Shown here one piece after another: positions 35,722 to 44,330 of a DNA stretch of 54,374 bases. Each line of letters starts with the position of its first letter. Position 1 is the stretch's first letter. The notes under the pieces were generated by a model. It saw nothing but the letters and a program-made list of their open reading frames with translations, was not told the origin of the DNA and did no database searches. The DNA comes from Gammaproteobacteria bacterium (GTDB taxonomy: Bacteria > Pseudomonadota > Gammaproteobacteria > Steroidobacterales > Steroidobacteraceae): positions 1 through 54,374 of the forward strand of contig JAHEAZ010000011.1 of assembly GCA_024642505.1 (NCBI GenBank). Direction: 5' to 3'. The translations under genes and the position numbers were made by a program.

Positions 35722-36554
35722 CCGAAGCAGCAACTGCGACGATACCCGTACCCAGTGACTACAAGTCCAACGTCAAGCCGGTGTGGTGCCCGGGCTGCGG
35801 CGACTTCGGCGTGCTCAATGCGATGGCAAAGGCGATGGCCCGGCTCGGGCTGCGGCCCGAGGAACTCGCCGTGGTGTCGGGAATCGGGTGTTCCTCGCGA
35901 ATTCCCGCCTACACTGCGTGCTATGGCTTTCATGGTGTGCACGGTCGCGCACTGCCGACCGGCACCGGACTGAAGCTCGCACGCCCCGACCTGACGGTTA
36001 TCGTTACCGGCGGCGACGGCGACGGGTATTCGATCGGCGGCAATCATTTTCTGCACGCCTGCCGCCGCAACGTCGACCTGACCTATATCGTCATGGACAA
36101 CCGCGTCTACGGCATGACCAAGGGCCAACCCTCACCGACCACGGAGACACACTGGACCTCGAAGTTGGCGCCGCTCGGCACCGGTATCAACGAGTTTCAC
36201 CCTATGGCGATCGCGCTGGCCGCTGGCGCCAACTTTGTAGCCCGCGGTTTCACCGGCGATCCGAACGGGCTGGCCGACATCATCGTGCAGGCAATCGAGA
36301 CGCCTGGATTCTCGTTCATCGAGGTGCTCTCGCCCTGCATCACCTTCCGTCCTGAGCAGAAGGACTGGAAGAAGACGGTGCGTCACGGCAACCTGTCTTC
36401 CACCGCCGATCTGGCGCTGGCGGCGCGGCAGATATTTTCCGACGACGGCATGAACCTCGGGGTGCTCTACGCCGGCGCGCGGCCTCCCTACCGGCCACCG
36501 ATCGGCCGCGGCCGCGTGGCCGCCGCGGACCTCGCGGCGGAGTTCAGGATATGA
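35718..36554 (+). CDS. korB: 2-oxoacid:ferredoxin oxidoreductase beta subunit (KorB-like)
   Basis: A 278-residue subunit. The ATG at 35718 overlaps the KorA stop (ATGA); another ATG lies 12 bp earlier. The thiamine-diphosphate motif is GGDGDGYSIGGNHF (about residues 96-109) with the following RRN. The 4Fe-4S ligands are the two Cys of WCPGCGD, the Cys of GIGCSSR and the Cys of LSPCITF, all present. With KorA it makes a heterodimeric or tetrameric enzyme that feeds low-potential electrons to ferredoxin. No ferredoxin gene is adjacent. Confidence 0.93.
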   Translation: MTEAATATIPVPSDYKSNVKPVWCPGCGDFGVLNAMAKAMARLGLRPEELAVVSGIGCSSRIPAYTACYGFHGVHGRALPTGTGLKLARPDLTVIVTGGDGDGYSIGGNHFLHACRRNVDLTYIVMDNRVYGMTKGQPSPTTETHWTSKLAPLGTGINEFHPMAIALAAGANFVARGFTGDPNGLADIIVQAIETPGFSFIEVLSPCITFRPEQKDWKKTVRHGNLSSTADLALAARQIFSDDGMNLGVLYAGARPPYRPPIGRGRVAAADLAAEFRI

Positions 36555-37075
36555 GCGATCGGGACCGGAACGACCCCGGCAGCGCCAATGAATTCATGGC
36601 CCAGGCCTGCGCGCTGGAGGCCGAGGCGGCCGAGCGCTACGCCGAACTCGCCGAGCTGATGCGTGCGCATCACAATTCCGAGGTCGCCGAACTGTTTGGC
36701 AAGCTCGCGCGTATCGAGGGCTTGCACCGGGACCAGATACTCGAGCGCATGGGCTGGGCGAGCGCACCCGACCCTGCCACCTTCCGCTGGCAAACACCGG
36801 AGGGTCCCGAGACCACCGACTTCGCAGACCTGCATTACCTGATGACGCCATGGCATGCGCTCGGGCTGGCGGAGCACAACGAGCGGCGTGCTGCGGAATT
36901 CTTTGAGAGGGTGGCTGGTCGCGCAGACTTGTCAGCGGACCTGCGTGCAGTGGCCGCGGAAACTGCTGTGGAGGAACGCGGGCACGTCCGGTTGATCCAG
37001 GCGTGGCAGGCAAGATTCCCCGAGCCTGGTCCAGACTGGGACGAAGATCTCGATCCGCCCGCGGCGGTTGACTGA
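36551..37075 (+). CDS. Ferritin-like/rubrerythrin-type protein
   Basis: A 174-residue helical protein, the third gene of the kor operon (ATGA overlap). It contains the two metal-binding-type helices expected of a ferritin-like di-iron fold: EAEAAERYAELAE with ExxE and later LARIEGLHRDQI (E..H), then RAVAAETAVEERGHVRLI near 137-152 (E..ExxH). No rubredoxin domain is attached. In related genomes such proteins protect iron-sulfur enzymes from peroxide or store iron; here that role for the KorB cluster is inference. Confidence 0.75.
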   Translation: MSDRDRNDPGSANEFMAQACALEAEAAERYAELAELMRAHHNSEVAELFGKLARIEGLHRDQILERMGWASAPDPATFRWQTPEGPETTDFADLHYLMTPWHALGLAEHNERRAAEFFERVAGRADLSADLRAVAAETAVEERGHVRLIQAWQARFPEPGPDWDEDLDPPAAVD

Positions 37076-37113
37076 CACCGGCCGGTTTGCCGCTGTCAAC
37101 GCCGGCAGGCCCG

Positions 37114-38565
37114 CTACTTGCCGATGCAGAAGTCGGAAAATATCCGGCCCAGCAGGTCGTCGCTGGTGACCTCGCCGGTGATCTCCCCCAGAGATCGCTG
37201 CGCGAGCCGCAGCTCCTCCGCTACGAGCTCGAAAGAAGAGCGTGCCTCGAGCAGTCGCCAGGCCTCGCCCGTACGGCGGCGCGCCTCCTCCACCGCCGCG
37301 ACGTGTCGCGCGCGTGCCGACCAGCTGCCCGCCCCGGCTTGTTCGTAGCCAGCCTGCTTTTTGATGCATTCCCGCAGGGCGTCGAGGCCGAGACCGGTGG
37401 TGGCAGATATTCGCAGTTCGTCGGGCGAAGAACCGGGCGCCGACCCATGCACCAGATCGGCCTTGTTCCACACCCTGACTACCGGCACGCCGCCCGGTAG
37501 TTCGGCCAGTTCTGCGGTGAGCGCCGCGGCTCCAGGCGGCTCGCTCGAATCGATGAGATACAGCACCAGCCCCGCCCGCTCAATCTCTCCGCGGGCACGG
37601 CGCACGCCTTCGCCCTCGACCAGGTCATCGGTCTGGCGCAGCCCGGCCGTATCGACTACGTGGACCGGCAGGCCATCGATGTGGATGCGCTCCCGCAGTA
37701 CGTCGCGGGTCGTCCCCGGAACGGGCGTGACGATGGCCGCATCGTAGCCGGCCAGTGCATTCAGCAGGCTCGACTTGCCCGCGTTCGGCCGGCCGGCGAT
37801 CACCACGTTGAGTCCATCGCGCAACAGGCGACCCTGTGCTGTAGCGCGCGCCACACGCTCGAAGCGCGCGTTGATTTGCTTGACGCGCGCACTTACTTCG
37901 GGGCTTGCCAGAATCTCCATGTCCTCGTCGGGAAAATCGATGGCGGCCTCGACGTAGACACGCAGATCCGTCAGGCCTTCCACCAGCTCGCGCACCTCCG
38001 TGGAAAACTCGCCCTGCAGCGAGCGCATGGCGGCGCGCGCCGCCTGGGCCGAACCCGCATCGATCAGGTCGGCCACGGCCTCGGCCTGCGCAAGGTCGAT
38101 CTTGCCGTTCATGAAGGCCCGCTCGGTGAACTCGCCCGGGCGCGCCACGCGCGCCCCGAGTTCCATCACCCGGCGCGCCAGCAGGTCGAGGACCACCGGC
38201 CCACCGTGGCACTGGACTTCCAGCACGTCTTCGCCGGTGAACGACGCGGGTCTCGCAAAATACAGGGCGATGCCCGCGTCGATCGCTTCGCCCGCGCCGT
38301 CCTGGAAGGCCGCGAGCGTTGCGCGGCGTGGCTCGGGCAGCGTGCCGATGAGCGCCGTGGCAATCGCACGCACGTCAGGCCCCGAGACGCGCAGTACGCC
38401 CACGCCGCCGCGACCGGCCGGCGTCGCCGGTGCGACGATCGTGTCGGTACCCGGGTCAGGCACGGACCAGAAGCCAGTCCCGCCGTCGAAATCGGGCGCG
38501 GGCCAGCTGCCGGTTACCGCGTCACGCGGCGGGTTCCCTCCCTGGTCCCCTCCCGAAGCCGCCAT
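37114..38565 (-). CDS. mnmE: tRNA modification GTPase MnmE
   Basis: A 483-residue GTPase. The N-terminal THF-binding domain begins near residue 42 (DTIVAPATPAGRGGVGVL). The G domain follows at about 250-380: G1 GRPNAGKSS, G2 TTRD, G3 DTAGLR, G4 NKAD. The C-terminus is FCIGK, with the conserved catalytic Cys. It works with MnmG on U34 of tRNAs. The ATG at 38565 is used because AAGGA lies 8 bp upstream; it gives a Gly/Pro-rich leader of about 40 extra residues. GTG 38463 would give the usual N-terminus but has no ribosome site. Confidence 0.96.
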   Translation of the reverse strand: MAASGGDQGGNPPRDAVTGSWPAPDFDGGTGFWSVPDPGTDTIVAPATPAGRGGVGVLRVSGPDVRAIATALIGTLPEPRRATLAAFQDGAGEAIDAGIALYFARPASFTGEDVLEVQCHGGPVVLDLLARRVMELGARVARPGEFTERAFMNGKIDLAQAEAVADLIDAGSAQAARAAMRSLQGEFSTEVRELVEGLTDLRVYVEAAIDFPDEDMEILASPEVSARVKQINARFERVARATAQGRLLRDGLNVVIAGRPNAGKSSLLNALAGYDAAIVTPVPGTTRDVLRERIHIDGLPVHVVDTAGLRQTDDLVEGEGVRRARGEIERAGLVLYLIDSSEPPGAAALTAELAELPGGVPVVRVWNKADLVHGSAPGSSPDELRISATTGLGLDALRECIKKQAGYEQAGAGSWSARARHVAAVEEARRRTGEAWRLLEARSSFELVAEELRLAQRSLGEITGEVTSDDLLGRIFSDFCIGK

Positions 38566-38624
38566 GACTGTTGTCCTTGCCGAATGGCTCGCGCGCCACG
38601 CAGCTTCTTGCGCAGCCCGCGCAG

Positions 38625-38891
38625 CTACTTGGTGTAGGTGACCCAGGCGCCTTCGGTGTCGCCGTTCTCAGTGTGAACCTCGAGGTTGGCGAAGCGCCAA
38701 CCGTCCTTTTCCATCGTCGCGTGGCTCTCGTTGAGCTTCTTGGTGATGGAGGACCCGCCGTGACCACTGATATAGACGGTGACCATGGTCGTGGCGGGTT
38801 TCGGCTCGTCCTTGGCCATCGCCAGCGGCGCGGCAGCCAGTGTGGTCGCCATCATGGCGGCGGTCAGCAAATTGCGGTACGCGGATATCAT
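38625..38891 (-). CDS. Small exported protein of unknown function
   Basis: An 88-residue protein with GAGGAGA 6 bp before the ATG. It has a clear signal peptide (about 1-26, cut after AMA), leaving a mature domain of about 62 residues: MVTVYISGHGG, a helix (KKLNESHATMEKDGW) and two strands ending TEGAWVTYTK. The helix plus 'DGWRFANLEVH' resembles the DUF4177 fold of small alpha-beta proteins, but I do not recognise the family with certainty. It sits between yidC and mnmE, an otherwise very conserved pair, and is therefore a lineage-specific insertion. Confidence 0.7.
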   Translation of the reverse strand: MISAYRNLLTAAMMATTLAAAPLAMAKDEPKPATTMVTVYISGHGGSSITKKLNESHATMEKDGWRFANLEVHTENGDTEGAWVTYTK

Positions 38892-38910
38892 CGATTTCTC
38901 CTCGGCGGTA

Positions 38911-40599
38911 TCAGCCGGTCCGGTGCTTCTTTTCCTCAGCCTCGACCAGCCTGTTGATTTTCCACTGTTGCGCGATCGAAAGCACGGTGTTTGTCAGCCA
39001 GTACAGAACCAGCCCGGCCGGGAACCAGGCGAACATGGCCGTCATGATGATGGGCATGAAGGCGAACACCTTGGCCTGCACCGGATCCGGCGGCGTCGGG
39101 TTCAGCTTGAACTGCAGGAACATCGCGCCGCCCATCAGCAGCGGCAGGATGAAGAACGGATCGCGCGACGACAGGTCCTGGATCCAGCCCATGAACGGCG
39201 CCTGTCGCATCTCGACGCTTTCGAGCAGCACCCAGTAGAACGCCAGGAAGAACGGGATCTGCACCAGCATCGGCAGGCACCCCGCCACCGGGTTGATCTT
39301 CTCGCGCTTGTAAAGCTCCATCATGGCCCGCGCCTGGCCTTCGCGGTCATCCTTGAAGCGCTCCTGGATGGCCTTCATGCGCGGCGCCGCGGTACGCATC
39401 TTGGCCATCGACCGGCCGCTCGTTTCCGCCAGCTTGTAGAACGCCAGCTTGATCAAGAACGTGACGATGATGATCGTCCAGCCCCAGTTGCCGATGAAGC
39501 CGTGCACCTTGTCCAGCAGCCAGAAGAGCGGCTGGGAAAGGATGGTCAACTTGCCGTAGTCGGCCGTGCGCTGAAGCTCCGGGCCGGTTTCCGCCAGTTG
39601 CGCCTGTAGCTTTGGTCCGACGAACAACGTCTCCTCGAATTGGCCGCTGGCGCCGGCAGCGACCGTCTGCGTCGGCCCGATGGCCCTGAGCAGGTAGTCC
39701 TTGTCCTGTACCTTCAATGCAAACCGGTAGGCTTGGCCGGCCGGCGGGACAATGGCCGCCACGAAGTGATGCTGGAGCGCAGCGATCCACCCTCCCGTTA
39801 CGGCCTGGGTGAACTGCTGGTCGTCCTCGTCGTCCACCTTGAGCTTGCTGTACTTCTCACCGTCATACACGGCAGGTCCGCGGAACGCGTAGCTCTCGAC
39901 ATTGAACATGGAGCGTTCGACCGGCACCCAGTGCCGGACAAGCTGTGCATAGGGCGCAAGCGCCAGCGGCTCGGCCGATGCGTTGCGAATGTCGTAGTGC
40001 ACCTCCACGGCGTAGTGTCCGCGCCGCAGCAAGAACGACTTGGTGACCGCGACTCCCGTGCCATCACTCCACGACAGCGGGATCGCCAGTTCGTCCTGGC
40101 CTGGCTCGAGGCGAAATTCACTGGCCGCCGTCGTGTACCGAGCCTTGTGGTTCGGCTCGTCGCGTCCCGCCTGCCCGGTGGTCAGCCCCGATTGGTACAG
40201 GTACAGCGAATCGGCACTGTCAGTGTTGAATAGCCTGACCTTGGTGTCGGGATCGTCTTTCTTCAGCGGATAGTCCAGCAGGTCGGCACGAACGATGTCA
40301 CCGCCGGCCAGCGAGATGTCCATGTCGAGAACGTCGGTGACCACGTGAATGGTCGCCCCGATCACTGGGGCCGGCTCCCCCGGCACGCCTGTCGGTGCGC
40401 CGCCCGCTTCTGTCGTTGCCGGCGGCGCACCGACGCTCGGCAGGGATTCGGTCAACGATGAGACCGGCGCGCTGGCTGGCGCTTCCACCGCGGCGGGCGC
40501 TGGCGCGGCTCCGCGCCCATAGTCCTTCATCCACGCATCAACGTTGAGCCATACCAGGAACAACAGGGCGAGCCACAGGAAGATGCGCGGGTTGTCCAT
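38911..40599 (-). CDS. yidC: Membrane protein insertase YidC
   Basis: A 562-residue insertase, the usual gammaproteobacterial length. The start at 40599 gives the typical opening MDNPRIFLWLALLFL with the first membrane helix. Residues about 75-345 are the periplasmic beta-sandwich domain, and about 360-550 the conserved five-helix core (GWTIIIVTFLIKLAFY with the groove region, INPVAGCLPMLVQIPFF, TNTVLSIAQQW). It inserts and folds inner-membrane proteins with or without SecYEG. The gene is encoded 13 bp after yidD, in the conserved rpmH-rnpA-yidD-yidC order. Confidence 0.97.
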   Translation of the reverse strand: MDNPRIFLWLALLFLVWLNVDAWMKDYGRGAAPAPAAVEAPASAPVSSLTESLPSVGAPPATTEAGGAPTGVPGEPAPVIGATIHVVTDVLDMDISLAGGDIVRADLLDYPLKKDDPDTKVRLFNTDSADSLYLYQSGLTTGQAGRDEPNHKARYTTAASEFRLEPGQDELAIPLSWSDGTGVAVTKSFLLRRGHYAVEVHYDIRNASAEPLALAPYAQLVRHWVPVERSMFNVESYAFRGPAVYDGEKYSKLKVDDEDDQQFTQAVTGGWIAALQHHFVAAIVPPAGQAYRFALKVQDKDYLLRAIGPTQTVAAGASGQFEETLFVGPKLQAQLAETGPELQRTADYGKLTILSQPLFWLLDKVHGFIGNWGWTIIIVTFLIKLAFYKLAETSGRSMAKMRTAAPRMKAIQERFKDDREGQARAMMELYKREKINPVAGCLPMLVQIPFFLAFYWVLLESVEMRQAPFMGWIQDLSSRDPFFILPLLMGGAMFLQFKLNPTPPDPVQAKVFAFMPIIMTAMFAWFPAGLVLYWLTNTVLSIAQQWKINRLVEAEEKKHRTG

Positions 40600-40612
40600 G
40601 TCGGGTCTCTCG

Positions 40613-40846
40613 TCAGTGCATTCGCGCGTGGCGCGTTTCGGGGACTGGGTCGTAGCCGCCTTCGTGCCAGGGGTGGCAGCGGCAGATCCGCTTGGTAGCA
40701 AGCCAGGAGCCGCCCAGCGCGCCATGCCGTTCGATCGACTCCAGCGCATAGGCGGAACAGGTCGGCTGGTAACGACAGTTCGGTCCGAGCAACGGGCTCA
40801 GGAACCATCGGTAGAGCTGGATCAGCGCTCGCAGGATGTGCTTCAT
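40613..40846 (-). CDS. yidD: Membrane protein insertion efficiency factor YidD
   Basis: A 77-residue protein with the YidD signature: [21 protein letters not shown], in which the amphipathic helix precedes [13 protein letters not shown], then [18 protein letters not shown]. All conserved Cys are present. The start at 40846 overlaps the rnpA stop (ATGA). It is a membrane-associated helper of YidC-dependent insertion. Confidence 0.95.
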   Translation of the reverse strand: MKHILRALIQLYRWFLSPLLGPNCRYQPTCSAYALESIERHGALGGSWLATKRICRCHPWHEGGYDPVPETRHARMH

Positions 40847-41208
40847 AAGACTCGAATCTGCCCCCAGAGACGTTGCAGGCTCGCGGCAATCTCCGCGTTG
40901 CTGGCCCCTTTGCTCGCCATTCGTGCCGATACAAAGATATCCGCTGCCGGCAGCTCGTGCTGATGCAGCCTGAAGCATTCGCGGATCGCGCGCCTTATCC
41001 GGTTGCGCTGCACCGCGTTGCCCGCGACCCGCACGCCCACAGCCATGCCAAGCCTGGCGTGACCACGGCCGTTCGCTACGTAATGGATTCCGAAGAGTGC
41101 GTCGCCGGTGCGGCGGCCGGCTTTGCGTGCCTGCTCGAAGTCCCCGGCTGAACGGAGCTTCTGCGCCGGCTTGAAACCGAAGCGGACCGTGGGGCTGCTG
41201 CCGATCAG
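40843..41208 (-). CDS. rnpA: Ribonuclease P protein component, non-canonical start
   Basis: About 121 residues. RnpA is identified by the RNR motif [13 protein letters not shown] and the preceding [10 protein letters not shown]; the N-terminal part [18 protein letters not shown] and RLGMAVG is also typical. The frame upstream of the internal ATG (41046) is open into rpmH but has no ATG, GTG or TTG at all; starting at 41046 would remove the first half of the fold. CTG 41208 (or ATC 41205), overlapping the rpmH stop, is the likely start. The protein pairs with RnpB RNA to mature tRNA 5' ends. The alternative is a sequencing indel. Confidence 0.88.
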   Translation of the reverse strand: MIGSSPTVRFGFKPAQKLRSAGDFEQARKAGRRTGDALFGIHYVANGRGHARLGMAVGVRVAGNAVQRNRIRRAIRECFRLHQHELPAADIFVSARMASKGASNAEIAASLQRLWGQIRVL

Positions 41209-41351
41209 CGAGACATGCCTACAGCCAACCGCTTGCGGCCTTTCGCCCGGCGCCGCTTCAGGACCTGCCGGCCCTTTTTCGTGGCCATGCGGGCACGAAA
41301 ACCGTGGGTGCGCTTGCGCTTGATCTTGCTCGGCTGGTAGGTGCGCTTCAT
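41205..41351 (-). CDS. rpmH: 50S ribosomal protein L34
   Basis: A 48-residue, very basic protein: [14 protein letters not shown], then [15 protein letters not shown] and [13 protein letters not shown], the near-universal L34 sequence. It was too short to appear as a large open frame and was read directly from the minus strand. It starts the rpmH-rnpA-yidD-yidC operon and is divergent from dnaA. Confidence 0.97.
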   Translation of the reverse strand: MKRTYQPSKIKRKRTHGFRARMATKKGRQVLKRRRAKGRKRLAVGMSR

Positions 41352-41656
41352 GGCAGCGGCCTTAAATCTTCAAGAAAACAAAGACATGCCCAGAAGGGCA
41401 AAGGGCGGCAAGAGTAAGGCCCGGATCGCGGCAAGTCAACCGGAAGCGCTGGCCCGCACGGCTCCGATAGTAGGCCTGGATCCCGCCCCGCTCACCCGTA
41501 CCCCGCGGAGCTTCCCGTCAGGCTCCCGACAGCCGGCCCGGGCCGCCCTCTGCCGGCCCCGCCCTGTGGATAACTCTGGCGTGGACCCTTCACCAGCGAT
41601 AGACTTCGCGGCCTTTCCAGTCATTCGTCTCAAGGACGGTCCAGGGGGACTGGCTC
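41352..41656. promoter_or_regulatory. rpmH-dnaA divergent intergenic region
   Basis: A 305-bp spacer between divergent rpmH and dnaA. It must hold both promoters, but no strong -35/-10 pair could be assigned. One perfect DnaA box is present (see separate entry). No gene or RNA is seen. Confidence 0.6.
41565..41573 (-). promoter_or_regulatory. DnaA box upstream of dnaA
   Basis: TGTGGATAA is the exact complement of the consensus TTATCCACA. It lies 83 bp before the dnaA GTG, a position suited to DnaA autoregulation. Confidence 0.8.
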
Positions 41657-42994
41657 GTGCAGGGCTCGCTTTGGCATCGCTGTTTGCGCCAACTCGAAGG
41701 CGAGGTTCCCGAACAGCAGTTCAATACCTGGGTCCGGCCGCTGCAGGCTATCGATTCCGAGGGCCTGCTGCGGCTCCTGGCGCCCAACCGCTTCGTCGTG
41801 GACTGGGTCCAGCAGAATCTCTACTCGCGGATCGTGGAGCTCGCGGCCCGGGAGTGCGCTTCCGGCAGCCACCAGGTGATTATCGAAGTCGGTTCGCGGC
41901 CCAGCGCTGTCGAGGATTCCGCTACCGCCGCAGCCGGGCCGGCTGTCCGCCGGCCCGCCATCCCGCCCCTGGTCGGCGGTCGGGTCAATCCGGAGTTCAG
42001 TTTCGAGAATTTCGTCGAGGGCAAGAGTAACCAGCTGGCGCGGGCTGCGGCCGTGCAGGTCGCGGAAAACCCTGGGAGCGCGTACAACCCGCTGTTCATC
42101 TACGGCGGTGTCGGCCTGGGCAAGACGCATCTGATGCACGCGGTGGGCAACGCGCTCCGACAGCGCAATCCCGAAGCACGTGTCGCCTATGTCCACAGCG
42201 AGCGTTTCGTCAGTGAGATGGTCCGCGCCCTGCAGCACAACACTATCGCTGAATTCAAGCAGACCTACCGTACGCTTGACGCGCTGCTGATTGACGACAT
42301 CCAGTTTTTCGCTGGCAAGGATCGTTCGCAGGAGGAGTTCTTCCACACCTTCAATACGCTGCTGGAGGGTCAGCAGCAGGTTATCCTGACCTGCGACCGT
42401 TACCCAAAGGAGGTGGCGGGCCTGGAGGAGCGGCTGAAGTCGCGTTTCGGGTGGGGTCTTACCGTCGCCATCGAGCCGCCCGAGCTGGAGACCTGCGTCG
42501 CCATCCTGATGTCCAAGGCCCAGGCCAGCGCGGTCGCGCTGCCCGAGGAAGTGGCATTCTTCATCGCCAAGCGGATCCGCTCGAACGTCCGGGAGCTCGA
42601 GGGCTCGCTGCGGCGCGTGATTGCGAATTCCCGGTTCACAGGCCGCCCGATCACGCTGGATTTCGCTAAGGAGGCTTTGCGCGACCTGCTCGCCCTGCAG
42701 GAGCGGCTGGTCACCATCGAGAACATCCAGAAGACCGTGGCTGAGTATTTCAAGATTCGCGTTGCGGACCTCCTATCGAAACGGCGCAATCGTTCCATTG
42801 CCCGGCCGCGGCAGGTCGCAATGGCCCTGGCGCGGGAGCTGACAAATCACAGCCTCCCGGAGATTGGCGACGCGTTTGGCGGCAGGGATCACACCACCGT
42901 CATGCATGCCTGCGAGCGGGTCCGGGGGTTGCGCGAGACCGAGCGACGGACGGGCGAGGATTACCTCAACCTGTTGAGAATCCTGACTGGTTGA
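41657..42994 (+). CDS. dnaA: Chromosomal replication initiator protein DnaA
   Basis: A 445-residue initiator starting at GTG 41657, which gives the usual opening [21 protein letters not shown] (domain I, shown only in part). Domain III AAA+ has Walker [10 protein letters not shown] (about 149) and Walker [10 protein letters not shown] (about 213). Domain IV ends with the DNA-binding signature [15 protein letters not shown] (about 407). Domain II is short and Pro/Ala-rich. It binds DnaA boxes and opens oriC. It heads the dnaA-dnaN-recF-gyrB series. Confidence 0.98.
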   Translation: MQGSLWHRCLRQLEGEVPEQQFNTWVRPLQAIDSEGLLRLLAPNRFVVDWVQQNLYSRIVELAARECASGSHQVIIEVGSRPSAVEDSATAAAGPAVRRPAIPPLVGGRVNPEFSFENFVEGKSNQLARAAAVQVAENPGSAYNPLFIYGGVGLGKTHLMHAVGNALRQRNPEARVAYVHSERFVSEMVRALQHNTIAEFKQTYRTLDALLIDDIQFFAGKDRSQEEFFHTFNTLLEGQQQVILTCDRYPKEVAGLEERLKSRFGWGLTVAIEPPELETCVAILMSKAQASAVALPEEVAFFIAKRIRSNVRELEGSLRRVIANSRFTGRPITLDFAKEALRDLLALQERLVTIENIQKTVAEYFKIRVADLLSKRRNRSIARPRQVAMALARELTNHSLPEIGDAFGGRDHTTVMHACERVRGLRETERRTGEDYLNLLRILTG

Positions 42995-43225
42995 TGTGGA
43001 TAATGTGTGGTTGGCCGGGGGATGCTTTTTTGTCCACAAGGCGCCCACAGGGCGGGCATAGGCTGCGGCGTGTTTGCTCCGTCGTCCGTGCCCAGGGCAA
43101 CTGGTTGATCGGGCGCTGTTTTAGTGGCTTTTCCACCGGTTTTGGCTTGCTCTATAGCTATAACATCTATCTTGAGGCTTTCTCGTTTAACCAATAAATG
43201 ATGAACCACTTGAGCGGGAGCGCAG
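42995..43225. other. dnaA-dnaN spacer, candidate oriC
   Basis: A 231-bp spacer with a perfect DnaA box directly after the dnaA stop (42995-43003, TGTGGATAA), a one-mismatch box TTGTCCACA at 43030-43038, and an AT-rich stretch at about 43145-43205 that could serve as the unwinding element. This combination is the usual oriC layout, but only two boxes are clear; the recF-gyrB spacer is a rival. Confidence 0.5.
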
Positions 43226-44320
43226 ATGAAGTTCACTGCCGAGCGTGAAGATATCCTGGCCGCATTGCAGGCCGCCATCGGCGTGGTTGAACGCCGCCAG
43301 ACCATGCCTATCCTGGCCAACGTGCTGTTGTCAGCGAAGGAGAACCGCCTCGCGGTGACCGCGACGGACCTGGAGGTCGAGTTGGTAGCTCAGGCCGCCA
43401 TCAAGTCGTCCGCCGACGGTGCGATCACCGTGCCGGGACGCAAGCTGCTGGATATCTGCAGGTCGTTGCCGGACAAGGCCAAGATCACCGTGGCCGTTGA
43501 AGGTGAGCGGATCCTGCTGCGCGCGGCCAAGAGCCGCTTCACGCTGACGACCCTCCCGGCGGCGGAGTTCCCGGTCATTGACGAGATCAACACCCAACAA
43601 ACCATCGACATTCCGCAGGCTGACATCAAGCGCTTGCTGGACAAGACCCATTTCTCGATGGCCCAACAGGACGTGCGCTACTATCTAAATGGAATGTTGC
43701 TGGAAACGGACGGGAAAATGCTGCGAACGGTTGCGACTGACGGCCATCGTCTGGCATTGTGCGAGATGGCACTGGCGACCAAAGGAAAGGGCCAACAGAT
43801 CATCGTCCCGCGCAAGGGTGTCCTGGAGCTGCAGCGGCTGTTGGGAAATGAAGGCAGCGTCACGCTAACCGTCGGAACAAACCACATTCGTGCGCAGATC
43901 GGCGACATTCGCTTCACTTCGAAGCTAATTGACGGCAGATTCCCGGAGTACGGCCGGGTGATCCCGGCCAACCCACCGCGCGCCGTTCTGGCAGACCGGG
44001 AAGTTCTTCGTGGTGCGCTGCAGCGGACGGCGATTCTATCCAATGAGAAATATCGGGGTATCCGCCTGGCGCTGAAGGCCAAGAGCATGACCATCCAGGC
44101 CCACAACCCGGAGCAGGAAGAAGCGGAGGAAGAGATAGAGGTCAAGTACGACAGCGACGAATTGGAGGTGGGCTTCAACGTCAATTACTTGCTGGATGCG
44201 ATCGCTGCGGTGGAAGGTTCAGAGGTGGAGATAGGATTGACGGACGGCAACTCGAGCTGCCTGATCCATGCGCCAGGAAGTAGCAGCAGCCGGTATGTCG
44301 TGATGCCGATGCGCCTGTAA
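43226..44320 (+). CDS. dnaN: DNA polymerase III beta subunit (sliding clamp)
   Basis: A 364-residue clamp with the normal three-domain length. It opens MKFTAEREDILAALQ, and contains RRQTMPILANVLL, LLDKTHFSMAQQDVRYYLNGMLL (shown in part) and ends with YVVMPMRL, the conserved C-terminal hydrophobic cleft residues. GGGAG precedes the ATG. It tethers polymerase III and other DNA enzymes. Confidence 0.98.
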   Translation: MKFTAEREDILAALQAAIGVVERRQTMPILANVLLSAKENRLAVTATDLEVELVAQAAIKSSADGAITVPGRKLLDICRSLPDKAKITVAVEGERILLRAAKSRFTLTTLPAAEFPVIDEINTQQTIDIPQADIKRLLDKTHFSMAQQDVRYYLNGMLLETDGKMLRTVATDGHRLALCEMALATKGKGQQIIVPRKGVLELQRLLGNEGSVTLTVGTNHIRAQIGDIRFTSKLIDGRFPEYGRVIPANPPRAVLADREVLRGALQRTAILSNEKYRGIRLALKAKSMTIQAHNPEQEEAEEEIEVKYDSDELEVGFNVNYLLDAIAAVEGSEVEIGLTDGNSSCLIHAPGSSSSRYVVMPMRL

Positions 44321-44330
44321 CGCGGACGAA

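Noticed and set aside
32746-35733. 995-residue minus-strand open frame opposite the TonB receptor and korA
   Set aside because: Both plus-strand genes have clear family motifs; the antisense frame is Arg/Gln/Gly-rich without domains, a common artefact in GC-rich DNA.
37076-37113. GC-rich repeat between the convergent kor operon and mnmE as a terminator
   Set aside because: Possible GCCGG/CCGGC pairing only, no T-run and too little space to support the call.
41046-41046. ATG at 41046 as the rnpA start
   Set aside because: It would leave 67 residues and delete the N-terminal half of the conserved RnpA fold, which is encoded in frame upstream.
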